Shown in pieces: positions 21,732 through 33,900 of a DNA stretch of 64,000 nt (position 1 is its first letter; each line of letters begins with the position of its first letter). Origin of the DNA: Echinometra lucunter. Taxonomy: Eukaryota > Echinodermata > Echinoidea > Camarodonta > Echinometridae. The stretch is taken from NCBI GenBank assembly GCA_029962745.1, contig CM057151.1, positions 38,415,136 to 38,479,135 on the forward strand, given 5' to 3'. The notes beneath the pieces are model-generated. The model had not been told where the DNA came from and did not search any database. It saw nothing but the letters and a program-made list of their open reading frames with translations. The position numbers were made by a program, and so were the translations under genes.

Positions 21732-21773
21732 AACTTGACTTTCTTTTCAAGGATATTTCCAGGAACTTCCAGG
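21732..21773 (+). other. NSMCE3 5' UTR part of first coding exon
   Basis: A polypyrimidine tract and AG (TTCTTCTTTTTCTCCAG, AG at 21730-21731) look like a genuine splice acceptor 42 nt before the start codon. This suggests a non-coding exon further upstream. The frame stays open upstream to an ATG at 21663, so transcription starting inside this region is the alternative. Confidence 0.5.
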
Positions 21774-21929
21774 ATGCCCCGCGGAGGCCCAGGACCAAGC
21801 AGTCGAAGGTCACAGGAAGAGGAGGAGGAGATGGACTACAGTATGTCCCAAGCAACTCAACAGACCCAGACCCTTACACAAGCACAGAGGGTAGCAGATA
21901 GTCTACCAAAGGAAGTCATTGCTCAAAAG
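21774..21929 (+). CDS. NSMCE3: NSMCE3 exon 1 (first coding)
   Basis: Encodes residues 1-52: MPRGGPGPSSRRSQEEEEEM, then a Q/T-rich stretch and ADSLPKEVIAQK. Donor CAAAAG|GTAAAC. The start was chosen because it is the first ATG after the acceptor at 21731. Confidence 0.85.
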
Positions 21930-24900
21930 GTAAACAGACCTAGAATTGGATTATGTTCACTATATTTTCCTCTTGTCATTCAATCAGAATGTTTTGCACA
22001 TGTAACTGGCATAGTGGCATTGTCCTGGAATATTGATTATTTTCTGATACCCTGAAACAAATATATTTACTGGCTATAAGATTCACCTCAGAGTGTAGTT
22101 TACTGCAGTGATGAAACCTGTTAATTGGCCACCCAAGGGGAAAAAATGGTGGCCTTAATTGACAGGTGGTTGCTATACATGTAGACAGCTCCTTGAAATT
22201 TATTGGCCACTACAGGAATGTGGCTATAGCAAGGTGGCTTCTAAGGCAGGTTTTACTCTTGCTAAAATTGGTACATCTGTAAAGCAATTTGTAAATAGGT
22301 ACATCTGTAAAGTCATTTGTAAATAGGTACATCCGTAAAGTCACCTGTAAATAGGTACATGTACATCTGTAAAGTCATATGTAAATAGTTACATCTGTAA
22401 AGTCACCTGTGAATAGGTACATCTGTAAAGTCACCTGTAAATAGGTACTCTGTAAAGTCACCTGTAAATAGGCACATCTGTAAAGTCACCTGTAAATACA
22501 TCTGTAAAGTCACCTGTAAATAGTTACATCTGTAAAGTCACCTGTAAATAGGTACATCCATAAAGTCACCTGTAAATAGTTACATCTGTAAAGTCATTTG
22601 TAAATAGGTACATCTGTAAAGTCACCTGTAAATAGTTACATCTGTAAAGTCATTTGTAAATAGGTACATCTGTAAAGTCATCTGTAAATAGTTACATCTG
22701 TAAGGTCACCTGTAAGTAGTACACCTGTGAAGTTTGCACTGGAAATTGATTAATTTCAAAAGACTAGAATATTTTTGTGCCTTATATAATGAAATATATT
22801 CTCTTACTCTTTGTAAAAAATGCCCCCCTTGATTCTTGGCAATTTATTTCATTTAATTCACTGTGTAGACCTTACCATCTGTGGAGGGTAAATTTGCGTA
22901 TTTTGTTATTTTTATATGTATAATCGACTTAGTCAAATCAAATTAGTGCAATGTGATACTTGGATTCATTGGAAACTGAAGATTTTTGACAATTTCACTA
23001 AAAGGTATGACACTGCACATTATGTGGCACTTCTTTTTTAGTGGGTATGAATGAATATTTTAATGGGGGAAGTTGTAAAAAAAAAAGGTACAATTTCTAT
23101 TGTTTCTCATATACCTTGGTATTACTATTGTTTCAGGTGAGCGACCTGGTACAGTACATGCTGATTATGGAAGCAAAAAAGAATCCAGTCAAAAGAGCAG
23201 GTATGTATTCTGAAATTTGTATTCCTGTAGCATGTATTACTTTTCACAATGTGTTGGTTAATGTGTTGGTTAATTATTATAAATTTATTTTCAAATATTT
23301 ATATTAATAACCAGGGTTCTCACTAGAAAAAAATCCACACTCGGTTCCCACTCTGCGCAAAGCGTGGAAGTTTCGGAAGTTTTACGGAATAACACCTAAA
23401 GTTAGGTGTGGTGGCAGTATATGCTATAGTAAAAGGATGAAAAATACTTCTTGGTAAGCAGGAGTTGTCTACTAATGGCATAAAAGTAAAAATACATTGC
23501 CAAAAAGCAAAACAATCTTGACATTTATCATTATTGTTAGGATTATATACTCCAATATTTTTTTACCCTTCTTGCCACACATGGTGCACCAATTTCACAC
23601 ATGGTTCTTCCTTGTCTGAAACCCTTTACGCATGGTATTGGAACCATGGGTGTTATGTACTGGCGAGAACCATGTTAATAACTGAATATTCTTTATCTTC
23701 AAAGAGAATGCAGTTAAATTTCATGATTCTTATATTGTAATGATTACCAAGATGGATGACGAAATTCACATTAAAGTAAATTCATGTTAAAATGACATCT
23801 TAAGTAGTCTCTAGTCGAGGCTTACTGACGGTATAAGAAAGCCTAGTGATTCAAGTTGCTCATTAAAGTTTTATTTCATTGGTAGATTTGTACAAGAATG
23901 TTCTAAAAGAACACAAGGCTATTCTACCAGAAGTTCTTCGAAGGGCAAAGGCCAAATTAGATGAGGTAAGATGATGCTTAGAATATGTTGGATTGAATTT
24001 ACATAATTTCAAAGTAAACCTAGTAAGCAGGCCATTGAATAGCAATACAAATTTGTTGATGTTGTATTTATATCAGATTTGTTTGGGGGAAGCTGACATT
24101 TTTTATGCAAAGTTACTTACATAGTCACATACCTCAAATGCAAGTAGAGCTGAAGCTTGTTGTTCAGAAGAATGGAATACTGCCATCTTGTGTCACAGGT
24201 TGCTAAAACTCTTTGATCAGGGTCTTGTGGACAGTGTACTGACTTTCAGCTGGATTCATGTAATAACGAAGTGTTTATATATATTTTGTGAAGGAGCAAT
24301 TCAGGATTCAAGTTATGATGACAATTTCTCCTGTGTCATCACATGATATTCTCCCTGCCCCCCCCCCTTCCCAATATCTTTTACTCCATTCATTTAGATA
24401 TCTCAATCCATGTCAGTGTAATAAAACAGAATTGATAGTAAGATTTGTTGTTGTTTTTTTTAATTTTTGGTTTTACAAATGAAGAATGTTAATTGATTTT
24501 GTTTTCAGGGGAAACAGTTTGATGATATACCACCAAAGATCCTGATAAACTTTCATGGTTTCTTTGATGATAGTTCTGCTATGTAGAATGTGTAAGATTA
24601 GCATGTACATGTAAGATTAACATGCAAATTTTAACCAGGGTATTATCTTTCTGAAACTATATTGTACACATTGTGGTGCATTTAAGTATGCCCTACAAAG
24701 GAAGGCCCTGTTGCTTCTTTTGTATTCCACATTTACTGATCATACTGAGGTTTTGTGTGAACTTTTAGTGCAAGCTTGTTAAGGTGATTCAATGCCGTAA
24801 GACTTCCAGCGGCGCAGTGAAAAGCACCCACACAAATAAAATGGCCTTGAACATCTTGAGATAGATTACTCTTTCAGTTAGCAGGATAATGAGGGATTAT

Positions 24901-27900
24901 GAGAGGATTAATCTGATCCCGTCAGTTCAGGGTTGGCATATTTCCCGCTTCGAAGGCTTATTTCCCGGACGCCGGGAAATAAGCGGTATTTACCGGTATT
25001 TACCGCTTTTTAGCGGTATTTACCACTTTTCACCGGGAAATACCGGGAAATATAATTTTCCACTCACTTGTCCATAGGGATTGTCAAATTTTGAACATAA
25101 AAACAAAGGTGGTGAGTATGGTTGCTCTGGTGTGTACCATTTGTGTGAGTGTGTGTGTGTGTGTGTTTGTTTGTTTGTGTGTGTTTATGTTTATGTTTGG
25201 GTGTTATCTATGTCTGTTATTATGAAATGCTGGGAAAAAATACAATAAAATACTAAAAAGATCCCAAATATACATCTAATTTAGATATGATGTTCTTCAT
25301 TAAGTCAGTTGATAATTACCATATTCATGAATACCTACATGTATTAATGAGCATAAACTTGTATTAGCATATGAACAAAATGCCATGTGCTTCAAAAACC
25401 ATGTGCTTTTAGATCCATGTGTAGCCCATTAGTGATTCTGTTTCAGCTTCTCACGGGAGCTTTAGGTTTAGCTTCAAGGTTTTTTTTATGAAGATTAATA
25501 AGCAAAGTATATTACAAAAATCATTGGTGTAAATCAGAATAATACCAAAGAAGGGAAGTGATTCAGGAAGTTACCTCTGAATATGACAAACTGTACAAGT
25601 TATTTATTTTACATTTCCCATGAAACATTCAGTAGCTAGAGTATGGCAATTATGTTGTTATTGTATTCATTTTATATTTCTTAAAGGAGACAACTTTTGA
25701 CACCTCTTTTCACTTTTGTGTAAATTTGTATAATTTATGCCTTTTATTTTTTTGTTTGCTTTGTTTGTTAAACTATTTGGAATAAAATTTAAAAGTTATA
25801 AAAGAATTGCAACATTAAAAAGAGCATAATGTGAGTTGTGTAATTATTTAGGCTACAAAAAGATCTTTTTGCTGTAAGCAATATCAAAAGTTCAAAACCA
25901 GCAACCACTAGTACACACTGATACATGTACACACTAAAACTCCTTACATACAGTAGAATTCTGAGCTTTATTCACACTTAAAAACAAAAATCATACTGTA
26001 ATGAGATACAATGGCATGTAAAAAAAGTTAAACCCCGGGAGAAATGTTTGTTTATGTTTATGATTATTCAATTTCCAGGAACATAATTTGAGTTTGTGTA
26101 TGTGTGTTGTACGTACGTGTGGACCTAGATCCTATGTGTGTTTGGGTATGTACATGTATGCAGTATGGATTTTATCTGTTTGTGTGTTTCTACTATGAGT
26201 TTTGTGATTCTAATTATTTCAGAACACTATTTTCATCTGTTGAGGTTAAAAACAACTAAAATGATTGAAAAACAAAGAATTATAAATCATATTTCCCGTT
26301 TTTTACATATCTACCGGACGCCCATCTTATTTACCGGACGGTATTTACCGGTATTTACCACCGGTAATTACCGCTACCGGTATTTACCGCCCAACCCTGC
26401 GTCAGTTTCCTATGAAAGCTTTTCCAATCAGAATTGAATACTTTTAGAAGAAAAGCAGCTTAAGTCCATCCAAACAGTTGTGTTATGAAGTAAATCTCAA
26501 TATTGTGATGAGCGGCAGAAGGTTCCAATCTTTTCGTGAAAATTTTTAAATGTATGAATAAACATAAATCGATTTCCCAGAGTAAAATACAGGTTGTCCC
26601 TCAAAATTAATGAATATTTCATTTATTTCTGTGATAACCCTTAATTTTAATAGTTGAGTCCTTCTGCTTATGTGCTTAATTGTTCCAGCCCTATCCCATC
26701 CTTTGTCCTAGATGAAGAACCCTCTTCATTCAGAACTTTAAAGGGATATTATAGTGCTGAGTCTACGGGATTTAGCGTGGTCCACATTCGGCACGAAGCG
26801 GAATCCTCGGCCGTGTACTGCGCTGGCGAAGTGTTGTACACAGTCATTACGGAATGCATGCAGCTCTGAGAATCGCTGATTATATTTTTCACGCGCGCAG
26901 AAGTTGAGAAAGTTTGTTGACCTTTGCGCTGATGTATAACTCGATTATACCAAGTGATACGCTTTCGAAGTAGAAGCAAGGAGAGTCAGAAACATCTCAG
27001 AGCCCCATATACTGTGACTATGATATCCCTTTAAATGCTCTTTTCTTCTCTCTCCCATTAAAGGCATTGGCTAACTTTGTGAGCAGCTGATTAAAAAAAT
27101 TCCCAAACTAAGATGAAACATGTGTATGAGTACTTGTATTTGTACTCAAAAACCCTGAAACCAACCATAATTTGGAATGAAAAAGTGTAAGTTAGACGCA
27201 AACGGCAATTTTATTATCCTTCGTCTCACGAGACAATCACTAAGAGGACCACTTTGCTTGAATTTGAAAATGCTGTTATGTGCCTCCCGCCGCGTGATTC
27301 GCCAATACACACAGTACGGTAAGGTGAGTCACACGCGCATGCGCACTCCTTATGTCTATTCTGTGCAACCGACCTTCGTATATTTTTCAAACATTGGTTC
27401 ACATTTTTTACATTTAAAAATACTTCCTGTGGATATTATACTTTGAAACTTTCAGGCTGATATTTTTACACTATAACTCTTATGTTTATCCCATTTTCAA
27501 GTAACAAAACAAGATTTTTATGCCTCCGCCCACCGTAGGTGGTTGCCGGAGGCATTATGTTTTCGGGTCGTCCGTCCGTCCGTCCGTCCATCCGTCCGTC
27601 CCGTTTTCGTTCTCACGATAACTTAAGAACCGTTTGACAGATCAACTTCAAACTTGGCTCATGTATGCATATCACGTACTTACATGTGAATGGAGATCGT
27701 TTCATCTGTGTATGGGAATGTGACGTCATCACTGTGCGAAAGCGCACGTAAGGGGATAAAGACTCCCATTCATTCATGTGTATTTTTCACAGTTTGGCAT
27801 GTCTATTTCCTCCATTGTCTTTTTTGTTGCAGTTTTTCCAGTGTAATGGTATACTTTTCTAGAAAATATAATACCTATTTGTATTTTTAAAATTAATCAC

Positions 27901-30900
27901 AAGTCATACTCATTTTTTTCCTTTGTTTTATTCCGTTCTGAATTGGGGCTTCCCGAATGAAATTACTCCATTCACCTACGTGTTGAATGGGCAGTACTTG
28001 GCTCAGAATATCGGAAATAGGGAGATAAAAATGCTAATCTACAGAGTATTACACTCACATTGCAAATTACTGCTATATAATAAAAATTCTAAATATTTTC
28101 AAACAACTGTGAATTCGCTCGAGGCCAATGTGACTAAATATTGATCCTATAATCATTATTCATCAGCAAACCGCGGCTCATTCGGGGATGCGCAACGGCC
28201 GAGACAGCACGCCGAGAGTCCCGGCTCTGGTCAAAGCCGACCTCGCGTTGACTCGGCGGCCCATTGTAGCAATGAAAAAATTGAGAATTTTAGCTTATTA
28301 TTCTAGATAAGACAATTAAAAAGCTTTTCACATTCGGATGACATAATACGAAATATTTCTTATTGTAATGTTGATATTTACACATCAACTTGATTGGCGG
28401 ACCAGCAAATGCATGTATTTTAAGCTGAGCTGGTCCCCACACATCCGAAAAAGCACGGGGAAGTTGCCATCCCCCAGCGAAATGGGGCTGCCTTCTGAGG
28501 CCGACTCGTAAGGCGTGTACTTTCGTGGCGTTGCGGTGAAAAGCCGTTTTAGCTGCTTGCTGTCTGATATCAAAGTCTTTCTTGTCTGAATTATCTGCAC
28601 ACAGAGGACTTTTTAATTTAATTAACAATTATGAAATATTATCCACGGGAATATTCCATAGCTTACAGTCGACATAAAATGATTCCTAGCACATAATTAC
28701 CATTTACAAACCTGTCTTCGAATGTGATAGCAAAATAAGGAAAAAAATCACATTTTAGCATTAGTTTTCATGCCCGCTGGCTCTGCTAGAAAAAATGAGT
28801 ATTAGAAATGGTTCGTGTCAACCTAATTTACATATGCTGAACAATACTATTCTTTCTGAAAAAAATTTTGAAAAACTGCAGTGTTCAAAATTTGACCAAA
28901 ATTCCAATATTTTGTATTTTTACTATAATTTACACAATTATTTTAACATTTTGAAGCGTATATTTGTCAAAATTTTTAGACGTTATGTGAAATTGTTATC
29001 GAATTATTTTGAAAGAGCCTGAACATGCATATTCAGTAGATGAATATACATGATATTTAAATTACCTATCCCTGTCTGTGAATTTTGATTGGTTAGTTTT
29101 TCATACCATTTCTTTTTGTTTGTGATATTTTTGATCAGCTGTTTGATAAACGAACGCGCGCATTATGCAAATGAGCAAAATGTCAGCGCTCGCAAGTGAA
29201 ACGCAGTGTAAGTACGTGATATGGGAGGGACAATGATCTGATTAGATTTTGGAGTCTCAAGGTCAAAGGTCAAGGTCATAGAGGTAATAATACACATAAA
29301 AATGGCTCGTTCTCGCGATAACTTAAGAACCATTTGACAGATTGGCTTCAAACTTGGCTCATGTATGCACATGGAAGGGTCGATGATCTGATTAGATTTT
29401 GGGGTCACAAGGTCAAAGGTCAAAGGTCATAGAGGTCATTATGTACATAGAAATGGTTCGTTTTCACCATAACTCAACAACCATTTGACCGATCAACCTC
29501 AAACTTGGCACAGGTATGCATATAGGAGGGACAATGATCTGATTAGATTTTGGAGTCTCAAGGTCAAAGGTCAAGGTCATAGAGGTAATAATACACATAA
29601 AAATGGCTCGTTCTCGCGATAACTTAAGAACCATTTGACAGATTGGCTTCAAACTTGGCTCATGTATGCACATGGAAGGGACAATGATCTGATTAGATTT
29701 GGGGATCACAAGGTCAGAGGTCAAAGGTCATAGAGGTCATTATGTACATAGAAATGGTTAGTTCTTATGATAACTCAGTAACCATTTGACGGTTCAACAA
29801 ACTTGACTCATGTATGCATATGGAAAGGGCAATGCTCTCATTAGATTTGGGGTCACAAGGTCAAAGGTCAAGGTCAAAGATGTCATTGTATAAATGAAAA
29901 TAAATCAACATGAAGTGCCATTTATTTCTGATTTGGTAATGGCGGAGGCATAAAGTTCGACCACGTGTGGTCGAAGATTCATCTAGTTTAAAAATCATAA
30001 CAATGTTAACCAATGTCTTTAATATCATTCCCCCTTTCTTCCCCTTTCATGTGACGGGTTCTAGTAATGTAAAAAGAGATTGAATTGCAGGTAACAAGGC
30101 TTTTACTTGTGGTTAACATGGTGGTTGGTGATGAATGATTCTGTTGGTAATGATTCACCAGAAAGCATCCCCCCCCCCCACCCATCATGATTCTCCATTT
30201 GATGTGATAGGGATGTGGCCATTTTAAAAAAAGAAAAAAAAAGAAGGAAAAAAATTTTTTTTACATTCAAATGAAATCTTTCATTAAGGTTATTGTTCTC
30301 CAGATGTCCTTCACATGGTACCAGAATAAAATACTTCACCTTCTGTAGCCCCACTGACGTCATCTGCTTGTGTTGCTGCCCCAAAGTTTTAATTATAGGC
30401 TTGAATTATTTCTTTGAAATTTCACCACAGTAGTGATTAGGAAGTGAATAAAGGACCCCTGGGATTGTTCTTTTTTTCCCCTTTTTTTCTTCTTTTATTG
30501 ATGAGGCTGTAAAAAGAAATTTAACAAATTGGATTAACTTTTGTGGGGCTCTTTATGGGCAGGCACCCTCCATCAGCCTTGCGAACACTTGATTAAACCC
30601 CCAAACGGAGTCATGCCCATAATTTGCGGTTTGGCTCATGAACCGTTGACTCAGATCCCCAGCCAACGCTTGAGCAGAAAGAAAAAAAGTGTCTTCTCAA
30701 ACTGATCACTGATATGTCTGTAGTATTTGAAGGCAGGAAAAAAGAAGCATTACAATCTTTTTACTCTAACTTTTGGATACGTTTAAAAATGACAGTTTCT
30801 CACACAAATATCAAAATTTCAAGCTCTTTGATAGGGTAGTTTCTGTATCTGTATATTCTTTTTTCAGGTACGTCTAGATTACTGGTAGATGAAGAATGAA

Positions 30901-33900
30901 AGTTAAAAATTAACCCACTGAGCATGACTTGATTTTAGTATAATATACATTTTCCATATACCCTGGCCTGAGTGCATAGGGTTCAACGGGTCCAGGGCTA
31001 AGAAGAAAATTTTCTAGTAAAATTCACTGGAAATCATGATTAGACTATCAGTTTTCGTTCATGCAGTGTGGACAATATTTAATCGGTTTCGTGGCAATTT
31101 TCTTTTTGCTACCAAAATGGTACATGAATTTTAACTTACTAATTTTTCTGACTATTGCATCAAGGAAATAGCCCTACTGGAGATGGGGTCTCTATGAAAT
31201 CTGAAGAACATTGATACATTTTAATGTCAACATAATGTTCTTAACTCCATAATAGGTCCACTTTATAATATATTGGACATCAAATGACCAAATACCTTAC
31301 ACTTGTCTGAATCTATTAAATATAAATGGGGGGGGGGGGGGGCGGGAGGGATGGTTAGGTTACAGTAAAAGATTCATGTACTTTAAATACATGAATTTCC
31401 TTCTGTTCTCATTTTGTCATGACAGATATTTGGGTATGAACTGATTGAGGTTGAACATTCCACAGGCAAGACAAAGACCAAATGTTATTTCTTACTCAAT
31501 ACATTGAGTAGTGATCTTACAGAAGACCTAGTTAGGTAAGAGAGTTTGAATTATCTTGTGGATTAGAAATGTCAAAATTTTTTCAAAGTCCAGACATAGG
31601 AGCATTGTGGTGCATTTTTAAAAACTTATCATCATCATCAATATCATCATCATCATCATCCATTATCATAATTATAATCATCATTGTTATTGTTGTTATT
31701 TTTTTATCTGAAGGATTTTGTTGGAAGTTGGATTATCAGCTTGCTTTATTTACTGATGAATGATTTAAAATGTTCTTTTCTGCTCTGGGTTTTATTGTAA
31801 AATCTATATTCTTTAAATTGTAGGTAATATTGCAAGTGTTGTACCCTGCTAATGAAATCATGTGTTTTAGACTGAAATGTGCCATGGATATGGATTGAAT
31901 CTTTTACTTAAAGGGGGTACCCATTGCTGAAACAATGTTAGCACATTTAAAAGAGCATAATTTTATTAGTAGAAAATCATCTGCCTAAAGTTTTATAAAA
32001 AGTCGTATTGCCAAGGAAACCCCCAAATGTGGTAAGATTTCAGGATATTTTTGACCCCTCAGCTGTGACCCGGTTTCAACTGGGTACCCACTTTAACGTC
32101 AAAATGACGTCAAAGTGGGTACCTTGTCGCGCACTTCTAGCAAAATGCGCACAAGGTATAATACATATTGTACAGTCTAGCGCGCGCAGCACAGCTGCAA
32201 TGCGCGAAGCTGGGTACCCACTTTTACGTCATACCTCATACTCAAATTTTTTTGGTCAACTCTTGACTTTTCATGAGAAAATTATCCAAAATGCATTGAT
32301 TTCGATTGAAAATCATCAAATTTTTAATGTTATTCTTCTTGGAATTCTATTCTCGATCATGTATCAAAAAAAAATTTACCATTGCGTAATCACTTTAAGT
32401 GTGTTTAGACTACTTGTTTTTTTTTTGTTTTTTTTTTGTATTTATGTGTGTTTAGACTACTTGTATTCAATTGATGCAGCTATAATTTTTGTCATCCTCC
32501 TCTAGGAATCATGATGAAGTGAAGTTTGGACTGCTCTATGTTATCCTTGCCTTGATATTCATGAACGAAGGGACCATGTCCGATGGTATGCTGTCGTCAT
32601 TTCATTGTGTACTTTCATTATTTCCACTGGTGTTAACCCATTCGTGACAGGAATTATTCAGACCCTAATTTGATCAGCTTTTATCCTTCAAATTGGCAAC
32701 ACCAAAATTTTTATTTTATTGCTACATTTTTCTCATAAAACATCATGTCACTATCTGAAATGAATATAAATTGACAGAAAGTACGATGAGAAGTCAAAAC
32801 GTTGCCAATTTGCAGAGAAAGCGGTGATTTTAAACTTTTCATCGCATTGCCAATTTAAGGAATTTAATGCTTATTTTCCTTTTAAAAAATTTCAGCATCA
32901 AACAACAAATATTGATGCAACCAAAATGGGCACAGTTTGTGTATAATTTTTTGCTCTTTCTGCTTATGTACTTGGTATGTTTCTCAGGGCTCTGCATCAA
33001 AAGTTATTAGGTCAAACCACAAAATGTGGACCCTCTGTCACGAATGGGTTAACAGTGGGACCATTCACCTAAAAAAATAATAATGCATACAGCTGGTATA
33101 TGTGTAATAAAGTCAACTTCAAAAAAAAAAAACTTTATCAAGTTATTCTTTTGGTGAGTGGTTGATAAGAATGAAGAAAATAAAGAATGGTATAAAACCC
33201 CCATTCAGGGAACCCAAAGTTGGACCTAGGGGACTTATCTATATTTATTATCATTGTTATTATGGTACCTTAGATTAAAGAATGAATAACTATGCTGTAA
33301 TATCATCCCAGGTGTGTATCCAATTCAGACATTATTGTGTGCAGTTAAAGATGCTCTTAAATTTTTATGCCTCCGCCCACTGAACATGGTAAGAGAGGCA
33401 TTATGTTTTTCGGGTTGTCTGTTTGTCCTGTTTTCTTGTTCATGTGATATCTCAAGAACCATTTGAGATCTGAACTTCAAACTTGGTGTTGGTATGTATC
33501 TCCGTAGGAAGATGATTTGGGCCCTCATGCATAAAAAGTTGCGATTAAACGCAACTCAAAATATTATTAACGCAACTTGATTTTCAACCAATCGGAATTG
33601 AGTATTTGGGACGTGCATTTAATTTTTTTTATAGTTGCGTTTAATCGCAACTTTTTTATGCAAGAGGGCCCTGATTAGATTTTGCAGTACGTAGGTCAAA
33701 AGTCATAGAGTCGATTTTTAAGATTTCAGGTTTTAACCTCATTGGAATATCTCAAGAACCATTTGAGCCTTTAACTTAAAACTTGTTGCTAGTATGCTTG
33801 TACACTTTGTCTCACCACAGTGAAGCAAACTAATTAGACTTTGAGTACGTTAGGTCAACGGTCATAAGGTCAGAGGTTAATTTTTATGACATAAAAGATT

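Larger units (their letters stand above)
27519..29985 (+). mobile_element. Helitron/Helentron-like element, family 1, copy 1
   Basis: The head has a hairpin (TGCCTCCG...CGGAGGCA) and (GTCC)n. The body is ~150-bp tandem monomers (29223-29880). Near the 3' end, GGCGGAGGCATAAA is the inverse of the head TTTATGCCTCCGCC, followed by hairpin TTCGACCACGTGTGGTCGAA and CTAG at 29982-29985. Asymmetric inverted repeats, a subterminal hairpin and a CTRR end fit non-autonomous Helitron2/Helentron elements. It is itself interrupted at 27673-29218. Confidence 0.7.
27058..30022 (+). mobile_element. TIR family A, copy 1, split by an insertion
   Basis: The left end TTAAAGGCATTGGCTAAC is at 27058 and the right end AACAATGTTAACCAATGTC with TTTAA finishes at 30022. 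Comparison with intact 496-bp copies at 60166-60661 and 61668-62163 shows the element interrupted between about 27518 and 29986 by a Helitron-like element. The family has no transposase. In intron 3. Confidence 0.88.

Noticed and set aside
21663..21773. Upstream in-frame ATG as the NSMCE3 start
   Set aside because: The sequence between is a hydrophobic translation of an intron-like polypyrimidine tract ending in a good acceptor at 21731; the ATG at 21774 is the better start.
22270..22735. CRISPR-like array of 28-bp repeats
   Set aside because: The units are directly adjacent with no spacers, in an intron of an animal gene; it is a minisatellite.
28290..28628. 112-codon minus-strand ORF as a possible transposase
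   Set aside because: It lies inside the 1546-bp TIR element but shows no DDE, zinc-finger or other transposase motif, and the element is too short to be autonomous.
29163..29724. Two similar minus-strand ORFs (86 codons each), also at 41120-41512
   Set aside because: They are produced by the ~150-bp tandem monomers of the Helitron-like element; their likeness reflects the 301-bp dimer, not a protein family.
32008..32505. 165-codon ORF ending at the exon 5 acceptor
   Set aside because: It runs through a repeat element and a T-rich tract, and its frame has no relation to the MAGE protein.
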